Positions 49,889 through 59,400 of a stretch of 64,000 nt of DNA are shown here, in pieces (within the stretch, counting starts at the first letter, position 1; the number at the start of each line of letters is the position of its first letter). Below the pieces are notes generated by a model. That model searched no databases. It saw only the letters and a program-made list of their open reading frames with translations, and was not told the origin of the DNA. This DNA is from Prevotella sp. UBA6994 (GTDB taxonomy: Bacteria; Bacteroidota; Bacteroidia; Bacteroidales; Bacteroidaceae): contig DJXW01000034.1 in NCBI GenBank assembly GCA_002449845.1, positions 71,236-135,235 of the forward strand, given 5' to 3'. A program made the translations under genes and the position numbers.

Positions 49889-52800
49889 TTAAAAACCTCC
49901 TAATTCGTAATACTCATCCTCAAGATCAACTCCATCTTCCTTGATGTCTTGCTTTTGTTGCTTGTTGTTCTTCGTCTTCGATTCGGGTTCATCGTCATCA
50001 AGGATGATGATGTCCTCTGTCTGTTGCTGTTTGTTGTTGTCAGTATCGTCAATGATGATGATGTCATCATCTTCTTGTTGCTTTTGTTTGTTACTGTTAT
50101 CGTCGATGATGATGATATTAGAATCGTCCTCTACGTTTTGGTTGTTCAAAGGTTCGTCATTGATGATAATCGTATTGTCATCTTCCTCAATCTGAGTTTG
50201 TTGTTTCACAGGTTCCTCAATGATGAGATTATTATCCTCCTCGTTGACGCGGTTGTTGTTGGTCTTCACAGGTTCTTCCATGATGGTAGTACCTTCGTCA
50301 ACGATATTGTTGTTGCCTTGTTTGGTAGGTTCTTCCTCAATGACGATTTCGTTTTCACGATTATTACCTGCATTACCGCCATTGTCTTCACCATTGCCAA
50401 TGAATGTACCCTCATTCATTTGGTCTAATGCTCTGTCAACCTCTTCCTCCGTGGTAGGCACGTCTTGTTCTTTCTCATATCCTATCTCGGCAGGTTCGGA
50501 TAATAAGTCAAACGTACTCACTTTCAGAGGTGCGAAATGCTTGGTATAGAACTCATCGTAATCATCGTAACTGAACTGCTTACCCAATAACGGGAAGTTT
50601 TCGGTACTGATTACTATCGACCTGCTATTGCCAAGTCGCTTTACGATGTTGGCTTGCTGGTGTAACTCTCGTGCGTATTGCAATGCCTCGTCGAAATTCC
50701 TGAAGCCTGACACTTGCATGTGGTGCAAGCCCAACTCGTCTTGTTCGATGGTAATATCGAAATTACGAACCATGTAACTGGTGAAGTTGTACCTTGCCAA
50801 TTCGTACAACAGTAGGTTCTCGTTGACGGAATCAGGTTTATAAACAACCATGAACAAGAAATCTACGTTACGTTCAGGTGACAGCTTCTTGGCTGACACG
50901 GAGTCACTGTCATTCAGTACCACGCTTCTTCTGCTCCATACGTCGCCCAAGTCAAACTTTCCTCCTCGAAGTTGTTTACCAGCTTTTACGCCATTGATAA
51001 TCATACCTGCCATCTCTGCCAATCTGCTTTGCGGGAATTTCTCCACTACGGCTTTCATATCTTCCAAACAACCGTCTCCGTCTCCGTCGTTAAGTTTTCC
51101 TAAACCGTCGATAAACAAAAATTTATCCCTGTTAGCTCCCAATGGGAATCGTTCGGCAGATACACGAGCATTGGCTCTTACCTCACCATATCTGTCTCCC
51201 TTAAAGGCACTATAGGTAGCCGAATATAGAGAGTCTTCCATTTGTTCGCCAAAGATAGCATTCTCCTTGAAATAAGGGTCAGACAAGATACCTGTCCATT
51301 GACTTTCTGGGAATTGCTCTTTAAGTTTATCTACATACCCATCCGCAATGGCAGGCATGTTCATCCTGTTGTATAATAAGAATAGGTGATAATACACCGC
51401 ATCCATGTTTTCAAAGTCGGGATAATTATCGGTAAGGCGACGTAAGGCCTTCTCACTCAACGGTAGATTGTCGAGCTTGTCCTTGAAGATTACGCCAGAA
51501 TTGTATAATCCATCTTCAAGAATCAGGTTGCTTGCTTGCAACTGTTCTTCAGTGAACGGTATTTGTGCCAAGTAATACTCACGTTTGTGAGGGTCGTTCT
51601 GCGCACTGTCTTTCAATTGCTCTAAAGAGTCTTGAATGGCTTCTTCCCTGGCTATGGAATCCAATTGTTCGGGAGTCATCTCGGGAATCTCACCAAATTC
51701 ACCAGCACCAGCCACCACGGTCTTGTTTATGCGTTGCCAGTTATCTACGTTCTCACGCTTACCCCATTGTTTCTCAAAAGTTTGCTTTCCTTGTTGCACC
51801 GCCATTGCATTATAGAAATACCATTTTCCGTTTTCCGTTCCAATTGCTGTCTGGGTGGGGTTGTTTCTTTGCATGTTATTCTGATTGCCCATGCCTCCAT
51901 TGCGTTGCAACACTTGTTGGGCATTGGCTTCAGCCTGTTTGTTCTTCTCTTCCTTTTCCTTCTTTTTCAGAGCCTCTATCACTCGGTCAATTGCCTCATT
52001 CCTTTCCTTTTCGTCCATCTTGGCGAGGGCTTGCAGGGAGTCTTGCAAATGAACAGCATCTGTATAGGGAGCCAACTCGTCAAGAATCTTCGACCTTTCA
52101 GAAAGTTGCTCATAGTCGTCACGTTCCTTGTCGAGAAGTCCGATAGCTTCACCATAGCATCGCTGAGCATCGCTGAACTTCTCCATTTCCCAATAGATGT
52201 CGCCTAGTTTCAACAACAATACACCTTTCTCAATGCCGCTACGTGTGGCTTTCTTGTTACCTGTCTCGTAGGCACCGATGGCTTTAAGTGTATCTTTCTG
52301 AGCGAGATAGATATTGCCAATGGCATAGTAAACTTGGTCAAGATAATCCTTGTTGTTGTCTGACCGAGCCATGCGCTTCAGTTGACTAATCATCTTTTTC
52401 CATTGTCCTTCTGACATTACCTCAGTCATGGCAATCTTGGCATTAAACGCCACTTCATACGGCGGGTTCAATCTGCCTACGTGTTTATATGCCTTGTATG
52501 CAGCTTGCTTATGACCGAGTGCGTTTTCCAATTGTCCCAGCAAGAACCATTCACGTGCTTTCTGCTGTTTGCGCATCTCGTGTTTGATGACTTTCTTGAG
52601 ATAAGGAATTGCCTGCTCGTAATCGCCGGTATGAATGTAATAGTCGGCGTATGTGTAGTCCCACTCCTTCTGCGCACTCCAATGAATGGAATCCCTGCGC
52701 ATGTTGCGGATAACGTCTTCTGCATCGTAAATCCAATCTTGTTCGATGTAGCATTTTGCCAACCAAGCACGAGCTCTTCCATAAATGGCTGGTTGGGTTT

Positions 52801-53299
52801 GATAGAGCCTGCTCATATAAGCGAAGGTAGAGGCAGCCTCATCGAATGCTCCTTGGTGAAATTGCGAACGTCCCATGAGCAACCAAGCCTTCCAAAGCAA
52901 GGGGTTGTATTCCTTTCGGTTCAACCATTCAATGTCTTTTTCGGTCTTTCTGCGTCTCTTCGTCCATTGAGGGCGTTTTTTGATGCTGTGTAATTTAATG
53001 GCTTTTTGACATTTTTCAATAGCCTTGTCAAAGTTGCCCTTGCCCAATTCCCTGCTTTTGGTATTGCCAACCGTATATAATGGGATGATTTCGGTGAAGT
53101 TGTCTTTGTGTCCTTTTTCCTTCTCCTCGCTACCGTCTATATATGCCAGTGTTCCGTTATAGTAAGTATTGTATCGTGCGTTAAAAGAGTGCCACCATCT
53201 GCTCTTCGCCGTATTTTTTTGCGTAGAGCAACCCGCCATCAATCCTAAGCAGACCAACAGCAGGAGGTAAAGAATATGTTTCTCTTTATGAAACCTCAT
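49889..53299 (-). CDS. sprE: SprE/PorW-like TPR lipoprotein of type IX secretion
   Basis: 1136 residues with lipobox LMAGC (Cys at about 24), then the SprE/PorW signature RWWHSFNARYNTYYNGTLAYIDG. A tetratricopeptide-rich region (about 95-420; WKAWLLMGRSQFHQGAFDEAASTF) and a Gln-rich middle follow, then further repeats. The last 200 residues or so are low-complexity, with repeated acidic-Ile blocks (NTIIIND, NIIIIDD, DIIIIDD, DIIILDD) joined by Asn/Gln linkers. PorW/SprE is needed for type IX secretion and, in Flavobacterium, for gliding. Pairing with porX supports the assignment. It is longer than usual because of the tail. Confidence 0.92.
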   Translation of the reverse strand: MRFHKEKHILYLLLLVCLGLMAGCSTQKNTAKSRWWHSFNARYNTYYNGTLAYIDGSEEKEKGHKDNFTEIIPLYTVGNTKSRELGKGNFDKAIEKCQKAIKLHSIKKRPQWTKRRRKTEKDIEWLNRKEYNPLLWKAWLLMGRSQFHQGAFDEAASTFAYMSRLYQTQPAIYGRARAWLAKCYIEQDWIYDAEDVIRNMRRDSIHWSAQKEWDYTYADYYIHTGDYEQAIPYLKKVIKHEMRKQQKAREWFLLGQLENALGHKQAAYKAYKHVGRLNPPYEVAFNAKIAMTEVMSEGQWKKMISQLKRMARSDNNKDYLDQVYYAIGNIYLAQKDTLKAIGAYETGNKKATRSGIEKGVLLLKLGDIYWEMEKFSDAQRCYGEAIGLLDKERDDYEQLSERSKILDELAPYTDAVHLQDSLQALAKMDEKERNEAIDRVIEALKKKEKEEKNKQAEANAQQVLQRNGGMGNQNNMQRNNPTQTAIGTENGKWYFYNAMAVQQGKQTFEKQWGKRENVDNWQRINKTVVAGAGEFGEIPEMTPEQLDSIAREEAIQDSLEQLKDSAQNDPHKREYYLAQIPFTEEQLQASNLILEDGLYNSGVIFKDKLDNLPLSEKALRRLTDNYPDFENMDAVYYHLFLLYNRMNMPAIADGYVDKLKEQFPESQWTGILSDPYFKENAIFGEQMEDSLYSATYSAFKGDRYGEVRANARVSAERFPLGANRDKFLFIDGLGKLNDGDGDGCLEDMKAVVEKFPQSRLAEMAGMIINGVKAGKQLRGGKFDLGDVWSRRSVVLNDSDSVSAKKLSPERNVDFLFMVVYKPDSVNENLLLYELARYNFTSYMVRNFDITIEQDELGLHHMQVSGFRNFDEALQYARELHQQANIVKRLGNSRSIVISTENFPLLGKQFSYDDYDEFYTKHFAPLKVSTFDLLSEPAEIGYEKEQDVPTTEEEVDRALDQMNEGTFIGNGEDNGGNAGNNRENEIVIEEEPTKQGNNNIVDEGTTIMEEPVKTNNNRVNEEDNNLIIEEPVKQQTQIEEDDNTIIINDEPLNNQNVEDDSNIIIIDDNSNKQKQQEDDDIIIIDDTDNNKQQQTEDIIILDDDEPESKTKNNKQQKQDIKEDGVDLEDEYYELGGF

Positions 53300-53387
53300 G
53301 TTTATAAAACTGAAAAACCATGTTTTTATTGTCTAAACGTGGTATAATTAATTCGTCAAAGCAAATAGAAGATAATTATTGCCTTGA

Positions 53388-53771
53388 CTAAGTTTCCATG
53401 AGCATGAACATTTCGTCTTTGATTTGGTCGGGTACGTTGATTCCTCTCAAACAAAGGCTGCGGTTCCAGTCTTTCACCTCTTTGGGATTCATCGTTTCCA
53501 TGACGTAGCTAAACATGTCGGCTTCTTCGTCGGTGTATTCGTTGGAAGGCTTACCCTTGAAAGCATCTAATTCCTCATCGTCGAAATACTCTATTTCCTT
53601 GAGCGATGCTTCCATCATGCAGGTCTGTTCACACTTGTCGCTTGAACCGTCACAACTGCTACAATCACTGGTTGGCACGATGACATTATCAGGGTTGCTG
53701 GTCTTGATAAACAACAAGTAGCAACCCGTGATAATCACCAATGCAATGACGCAAAAGACTATGTAGCTCAT
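53388..53771 (-). CDS. Small membrane-anchored protein with Cys cluster
   Basis: 127 residues: one N-terminal helix (IVFCVIALVIITGCYLLFI), then a cysteine-rich stretch (CSSCDGSSDKCEQTC, about 37-51) and an acidic helical domain ending FMLMET. The Cys spacing could bind metal or form disulphides. I recall no named family. It sits between aroA and sprE in the long minus-strand operon, 22 nt after aroA. Confidence 0.72.
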   Translation of the reverse strand: MSYIVFCVIALVIITGCYLLFIKTSNPDNVIVPTSDCSSCDGSSDKCEQTCMMEASLKEIEYFDDEELDAFKGKPSNEYTDEEADMFSYVMETMNPKEVKDWNRSLCLRGINVPDQIKDEMFMLMET

Positions 53772-53792
53772 GTTTGTATCTCAGCGTATTGA

Positions 53793-55043
53793 TTATTCTA
53801 TGACGTCAATCTTAAAACCTGCGTGTTTCATGTCTTCCCAGAAAGCTGGGTAAGACTTCGTAACCACCATCGGATTGTTGATTTTGATTTCGGGATATTT
53901 CATCGCCAATGGAGCAAAAGACAAAGCCATACGGTGGTCTTCGTAAGTATCGATGGCTTCCATCGTAGGTTCACATCGTTCACCGTCCCAAATCAGTTCG
54001 CTGTCGTTTACGTCCTTGATGACAAATCCCAATTTCATCAACTCGTTCTTCAATGCCACGATGCGATTAGTTTCCTTGATGACAAGGCTTGACAATCCCT
54101 TGAAATGGAAAGGCACTCCCAAGGCAATGCAACAAACTACGAATGTCTGTGCCAAATCGGGAGAATTGATAAAGTCGTAATCCAGTCGAGGCACCACTCT
54201 GCCACTTTTCTTGAGCGTGACGGTTGTTGGCTTGCCCTGTATCTTAGAACTGAATTTGGTCTTGATGCCAAGCAAAGAGAAGATGTATCTCGTCACGGAG
54301 TCACCTTGCTTTGAACCGTCCATGAGTCCTTCCAGTTTAAGTGTAGCTTCTTCCTCATTGCTCAACGCCAAAATCTCATACCAATAGGAAGCCGCACTCC
54401 AATCGTTTTCTATCAGGTATTTTCTTTGCGAATAATTACTATGTTGCACGGCTACGGTATCGCCACTGGTCCAATCTGCTTTGGCTCCAAATTCTCTCAT
54501 TGTCCATAAGGTGAGGTCTATGTAAGGACGTGAGATAATTTCACCAGTCATCTTCAGTTCTAATCCATCTTTCAATGTAGGTGCAATCATCAACAGTGCT
54601 GAGATATATTGCGAACTGATGCTCCCTGGTATTTCCAGTGTCCCGCCATTCAATGCCTTTCCCTTGATGCGGAGTGGGGGATAGCCCTTTTCTTCTACGT
54701 ATTCAATGTCGGCTCCCAATGTACGGAGAGCATCTACGAGTATCTCTATCGGACGATGCTTCATTCTCTCGGTTCCCGTCAGTATATGTTCACCGGGGAT
54801 AACCGAAAGATAAGCAGTCAAAAAACGCATGGCTGTACCTGCTGCCATGATGTCTATTACGGGTGGCATGTTTCTTAGGGCATTCACCATCACGTTGGTA
54901 TCGTCACAATCGGACAGATTGTCTGGGGTAATTTCACCTCCTGCCAAAGCGTGTATGATCAATGCCCTGTTGCTGATGCTCTTTGAGGCAGGCAACTTGA
55001 TGGTTGTCTCAAGATGTTTGGGTGCTTGAATGATGTATTGCAT
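53793..55043 (-). CDS. aroA: 3-phosphoshikimate 1-carboxyvinyltransferase
   Basis: EPSP synthase of the shikimate pathway. 416 residues with the phosphoenolpyruvate and shikimate-phosphate motifs LPASKSISNRALI, GTAMRFLTA, DYDFINSPDLAQTF and YEDHRMAL. No deletion is evident. It starts 3 nt downstream of the metalloproteinase lipoprotein gene. Its position among envelope genes is unusual and there is no other aromatic-pathway gene nearby. Confidence 0.95.
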   Translation of the reverse strand: MQYIIQAPKHLETTIKLPASKSISNRALIIHALAGGEITPDNLSDCDDTNVMVNALRNMPPVIDIMAAGTAMRFLTAYLSVIPGEHILTGTERMKHRPIEILVDALRTLGADIEYVEEKGYPPLRIKGKALNGGTLEIPGSISSQYISALLMIAPTLKDGLELKMTGEIISRPYIDLTLWTMREFGAKADWTSGDTVAVQHSNYSQRKYLIENDWSAASYWYEILALSNEEEATLKLEGLMDGSKQGDSVTRYIFSLLGIKTKFSSKIQGKPTTVTLKKSGRVVPRLDYDFINSPDLAQTFVVCCIALGVPFHFKGLSSLVIKETNRIVALKNELMKLGFVIKDVNDSELIWDGERCEPTMEAIDTYEDHRMALSFAPLAMKYPEIKINNPMVVTKSYPAFWEDMKHAGFKIDVIE

Positions 55044-55046
55044 GTC

Positions 55047-56210
55047 TTATCTGATTCTTATTTTATCTTCGACGATTCTCATTGGTAGATTGAGGATTTC
55101 ATCCTTATTCTTGTCTCGTCTTTGAATGGTTTTCTGTTTTTGCTTAGGACCAGGCATGAGGGGTGAGTTATACAATACCCATCTCATTCTATATTTCTGG
55201 TCGGCTGAGAATTTATAGCTATAGCACATGGAATAATCCATGATATTGGCAGAATAATATGTGCTTCCCTCGCAATTGGTGCGCAGGCACATTTCTTTCA
55301 GACTTAACTTGTTGGAAGGTGTGTCAGAAAGGTATCGCTCTAAGAAATTGTTGTATTTCACACGGTTGTAGCTGGGTGTGTCATCACAGCAGTCGGTGTC
55401 TTCGCAATCGTCTGCCACCTTAGAGTCTTTCTCGGTATAAACGTGGTGCAATCCCAAATAGTGTCCCAATTCGTGAGCCAAGGTCACATTGATGTCTGAA
55501 GAAACGTATGTATATCCGCTCTTCCCCTTGTCTGTCTTGGTATATCTGGTGGATTCATAGTCAATGTACAGGCTGTTGATGGATGAACTATGAGGATAGC
55601 CAAGCATGGATTTGGTAATGACATCTCTGTCAACGGTCTCCAATCCTTTTAAGGCAGTATCGCTTTTCACTGCGTATGGTAAATGACTCAAGCCCAAGGT
55701 GGTACTGCCGTCTTCGCCTGATTTGGCAAAGTTGTACACCATCACGTTGATATATTCATTGGGATCCCAAATGTATTTCTTGTTAGTACCAGTTTGGTCT
55801 GACATGAAGTCGTGTGGATCTATGGGATAAGTGCCTGACCATTTCACGTATTCTACGCCAGGTGTACTGAGTGTTTTGCCATTCTCGTCGGTCTTGGCAA
55901 GAAAGAAATGAATGTTGATGTCTTGACTCTCCCCGTAAATACCACCTTTATACAATTCATTCACGTTGTCGAGAATTTTCGCCAAACGACTGTGGTCAAC
56001 GTATTGCAATGGGTCGTTCTTGTCATTGTAGATGACGTGAAAGATCACTGGCAATTGATAGGTATATTGGTCATTGACGGTTGCCGTGGTATTGTCATCA
56101 TCCTCGTCGATGGCAGTCTCCTTCACTTTCGGAAGTCCGTCATCACCGCCACACGAACACAATGCCATACACCATATTAATATATATATAAAGATAGATT
56201 TCTTTTCCAT
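55047..56210 (-). CDS. Zinc-dependent metalloproteinase lipoprotein
   Basis: 387 residues, exported as a lipoprotein (lipobox ALCSC, Cys about 20). The metzincin motif HELGHYLGLHH gives zinc ligands His246, His250 and His256 with Glu247, and NIMDYSMCY is the Met-turn. Cys pairs (DDCEDTDCCDD; CLRTNC) probably form disulphides. It belongs to the Bacteroidetes zinc metalloproteinase lipoprotein group (BF0631-like). The start at 56210 is fixed by the TATCTTTG box at 56229-56236; an in-frame ATG at 56258 is upstream of that promoter. First gene of the operon that runs to tsaE. Confidence 0.92.
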   Translation of the reverse strand: MEKKSIFIYILIWCMALCSCGGDDGLPKVKETAIDEDDDNTTATVNDQYTYQLPVIFHVIYNDKNDPLQYVDHSRLAKILDNVNELYKGGIYGESQDINIHFFLAKTDENGKTLSTPGVEYVKWSGTYPIDPHDFMSDQTGTNKKYIWDPNEYINVMVYNFAKSGEDGSTTLGLSHLPYAVKSDTALKGLETVDRDVITKSMLGYPHSSSINSLYIDYESTRYTKTDKGKSGYTYVSSDINVTLAHELGHYLGLHHVYTEKDSKVADDCEDTDCCDDTPSYNRVKYNNFLERYLSDTPSNKLSLKEMCLRTNCEGSTYYSANIMDYSMCYSYKFSADQKYRMRWVLYNSPLMPGPKQKQKTIQRRDKNKDEILNLPMRIVEDKIRIR

Positions 56211-56228
56211 ACCAATAAAATTTACGTA

Positions 56229-56236
56229 CAAAGATA
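56229..56236 (-). promoter_or_regulatory. -7 box TATCTTTG for the metalloproteinase-aroA-sprE-porX-tsaE operon
   Basis: TAnnTTTG match read on the minus strand, 19 nt upstream of the ATG at 56210. Confidence 0.65.
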
Positions 56237-56326
56237 CGAAATAAAATCTATTGTGCAAAAATAGGCATTGCTTTTATGGGAAAAAAACATTTTTTAAGTA
56301 TATAGGATGTAGTTATTTGAAAAGAG

Positions 56327-56376
56327 TCAAAAAGAAAACCATTCCCTAACCTGATTATCGGAAGGAAATGGTCTTC
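56327..56376 (-). terminator. Terminator after the 1227-residue surface protein gene
   Basis: Read on the minus strand, GAAGACCATTTCC (56376-56364) pairs with GGAATGGTTTTC (56345-56334), followed by TTTTTGAC. Confidence 0.8.
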
Positions 56377-56411
56377 TTGATAGATGTATCATCAATGATG
56401 AACTGCTCCAT

Positions 56412-59400
56412 TCATCGTCTTACAATTTTTCTCACTTTCTTCTTGTCGTTTACGATGTAGATGCCTTTGGTTTGCAAGGCTGATTTCTCCACCCTACGAC
56501 CTTGCAAGTCATAGACGGCAGTTTCGCCATTTCTTGTGTCAATCTTTGCAACCTCTATGGCATCGGGATCAGACATGTCAAGCACATATTCTCTTATTTC
56601 CTCTTTCTTCTCTACGTTTCCGGCAGAGTCGGTCACCAATACAAAGAATCCGTGATTGATGCCGTCATAAACCTTCACGCTTGCCGTAGTGTCGATGGGT
56701 ACGTTCTCGGCTGCTTTCCACCAACCTGAACCTTCACCATATTGCACATACACGTCGTATTTCCAACAGCCAGAGCCATTGTCGGTTGCATCAATGCTCA
56801 CGCTTGCCGTGGAGTCGTTGAGTAAGGTTACGTCGGTTATCCTACTTTCTGGCATTATCTTGTCTATCAAATTGGTCCACGTAGGAGTCATGATTACGTC
56901 GTTGATGTCAAACACGATACCCGCTTGGTTATTCACCTTCGTACCATGTGCCAATTTTTCCTTCAATGAGATGTTATAAGACAACTCTCCGATACCAGAA
57001 GGCGTGTCTTCAAAATCCCACATAAAGGTTCCCTTTGCCCAGTTGGGCACTGGCTCATCGTCGTAATCCCACATATATGTTCCTTTGGCTCCGTTCACGG
57101 GTAATACTCCGTCCCAGATATAGGTTGTTGGCTCCATCGTCATGGGATCAAGACTGGAGATATGGCATTTAAAGATTCCCGTGTTCATGTCCAATGCTCC
57201 CTCTACCTTAGCAATGGCATTGATTTCGGGTCGCATGTCCATCGTAACCACAAAGTCTTTTTCACCTGTCAGGTCCATTGATTTCTTACCAATCATGATG
57301 CGAGAGGGTTCAAAAGTCGATAAATCAAACTTCTGTATATCCAATGTGTCGGTGATATAAATATCATGAGCTGGAGCTGTGGCATATTCTGGGTCATTCT
57401 CAAACTCTATGGTGTAATTCACATCCACTAAACTATCACGCACTGCCTTGCTGCCGCTCTCTGCTATATAGCCGAAGATGTTGTTCGGGTCAAAGGAGTT
57501 GACGGGATTGGATGGACCGCCAGGACCGTAAGGACTTGGACAAGGCATGGGATTAGGCGCATAGTCTCTGCAATCCTCATTGGGGAATGGCAAATAATCT
57601 TCATCGTCCAATCCTGATTGTGCAGCCCAAGCGTTTTGAGCGCAATTATGCTGGTGTTGCATTTCAAAGGGTGACCGCTTGCATTTCGAGCCATCACTTG
57701 CCTTCCTTGCTCGTTGGGCTTGGCTTCCCTCATTCCAAGCGTCGGGATACCACATATAGCAATATACGGGTTCTCTCAATGTCAATGAAACGGTGATGTC
57801 TTTGGTGGTGTAGGGAGGAATGTCGGGACAAACAAACACTTCATGCACGTGGGTTCCCCATGTGTCAACGATATCTGTGCTGTCTGCCTCCAAGAAGAAT
57901 ACCCTGTCTCCAGACACTTCCATCTTTGCATTGATTTCGTTTTCCATTCTTGCCGTATAATGCTCTCCGTAGATGTCCTTGAGTTGCTTTTTCAAGTCGT
58001 ACCCTTCAATATCTACTCGTCTCAGGCTTTCGGCATTGCGTGTGTAGATACGAATCATGAGTGGGGCATCGTAAGCGGTCATGTTGCCACGATTGGTGAC
58101 AGAGAATTTATACTTAATCTTACCTGCTGCCATGAGGAAGTTTCTGTCCCATGTTGCTTTCACGTCAAGGTCAATGTCATTCGCTGGCTCCACGGTGATG
58201 CAATTCTCCACCGTAATGTCTCTTCCTGCAAAATGGAACACTGCCTGATATACGCCAAGCCTTGCACCGTCGAAGTTGAACTTCACGCTGCTCACACCAT
58301 TGCTTTCATGTCCTATCTCTACGGAAGTCAACGTATTCTTTCCCGATACCAAATCTACCGATTTCAGTTCGTCAAAACCGTTGCCCTCAAATGTGATGGT
58401 ATTGAAACCGCCATTGCCCACCACACTCACGTCTTGTCTCAGCACGGCGTATTTGTCTAAGTGCAGATAGTCAATGTTGATGTCATTGCCTTCTTGGGCG
58501 GTCACATCGTGCATTGCCACGTAATAGGTGCCGCTCTCGTTCACCTGACTGCCAAAGACATTCACCGCATCATAGCCGCATACATTCAGCAGTTCTTTGC
58601 CTGATGGTGCAAACACCTGGACGGTGGCAGCACGGTCGAGCAGGAACTGTACACTGTCGCCTGGCTCTGCATCAAACTGGTACCATTTGATGTCGTCGCC
58701 TGTGGGCTTCTGCGTGGTGGCTCTCACACCTGAGATTAACCGCTCGATGTCTGTCACTTCTTGCTTCACGCTGTAATCTACAAACTCTGCAGATGCGTCG
58801 GTAAATCTACCACTGGAATCATAGAAGCGGATGTGCAGATTGTTCTTGGAATAGACCACGGGCTTGCCTTTGTCTATCTCAAATTGGAACAACTGACTGT
58901 TAATCGGGTGCTTGGGCAATGGGAGCATGGAAATCAACTTCAACGGATTTTCCGCTCTTTCCAATCGTACCTTGCTCACTTGGTTGGTACTGTCGTTCAG
59001 CCAATAGTGGTATTCCACGATACCATTGCCGCCTACTGGTGTCTTGACGAAGAATTGGGTCTGCGTCTTGGTCTCCACGCCTCTGCCATTGCTCAACTTA
59101 TAGACGATACGATGCAAGCCATCGGTGAGATGAGCCACGTCTAAGTCACAATGGAATACGCCATTGCTCATGCTGCCTCCCTCAGTGTGGTATTCCGCAC
59201 CGTCAATGGCATAGACCAGTTTCAGATTGTTCATTTCCTCGGTGGTGGGGATGCGCAGGAAGAAGGAGTCGTAATTGCTGGTCTCCGCTCCCGTGGGTGT
59301 CATCACCCTTATTTGTATGCGGTGGAATCCGTAAGGTAGGGTGCTCACGTCGAAATTCCAATGTACGATACCGCCGGCTGGTGCTACGTCTTCCACAAGG

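Noticed and set aside
48370..53299. Plus-strand open frames opposite porX and sprE, up to 242 residues
   Set aside because: They are antisense shadows of strongly supported genes, with no promoters and skewed composition.
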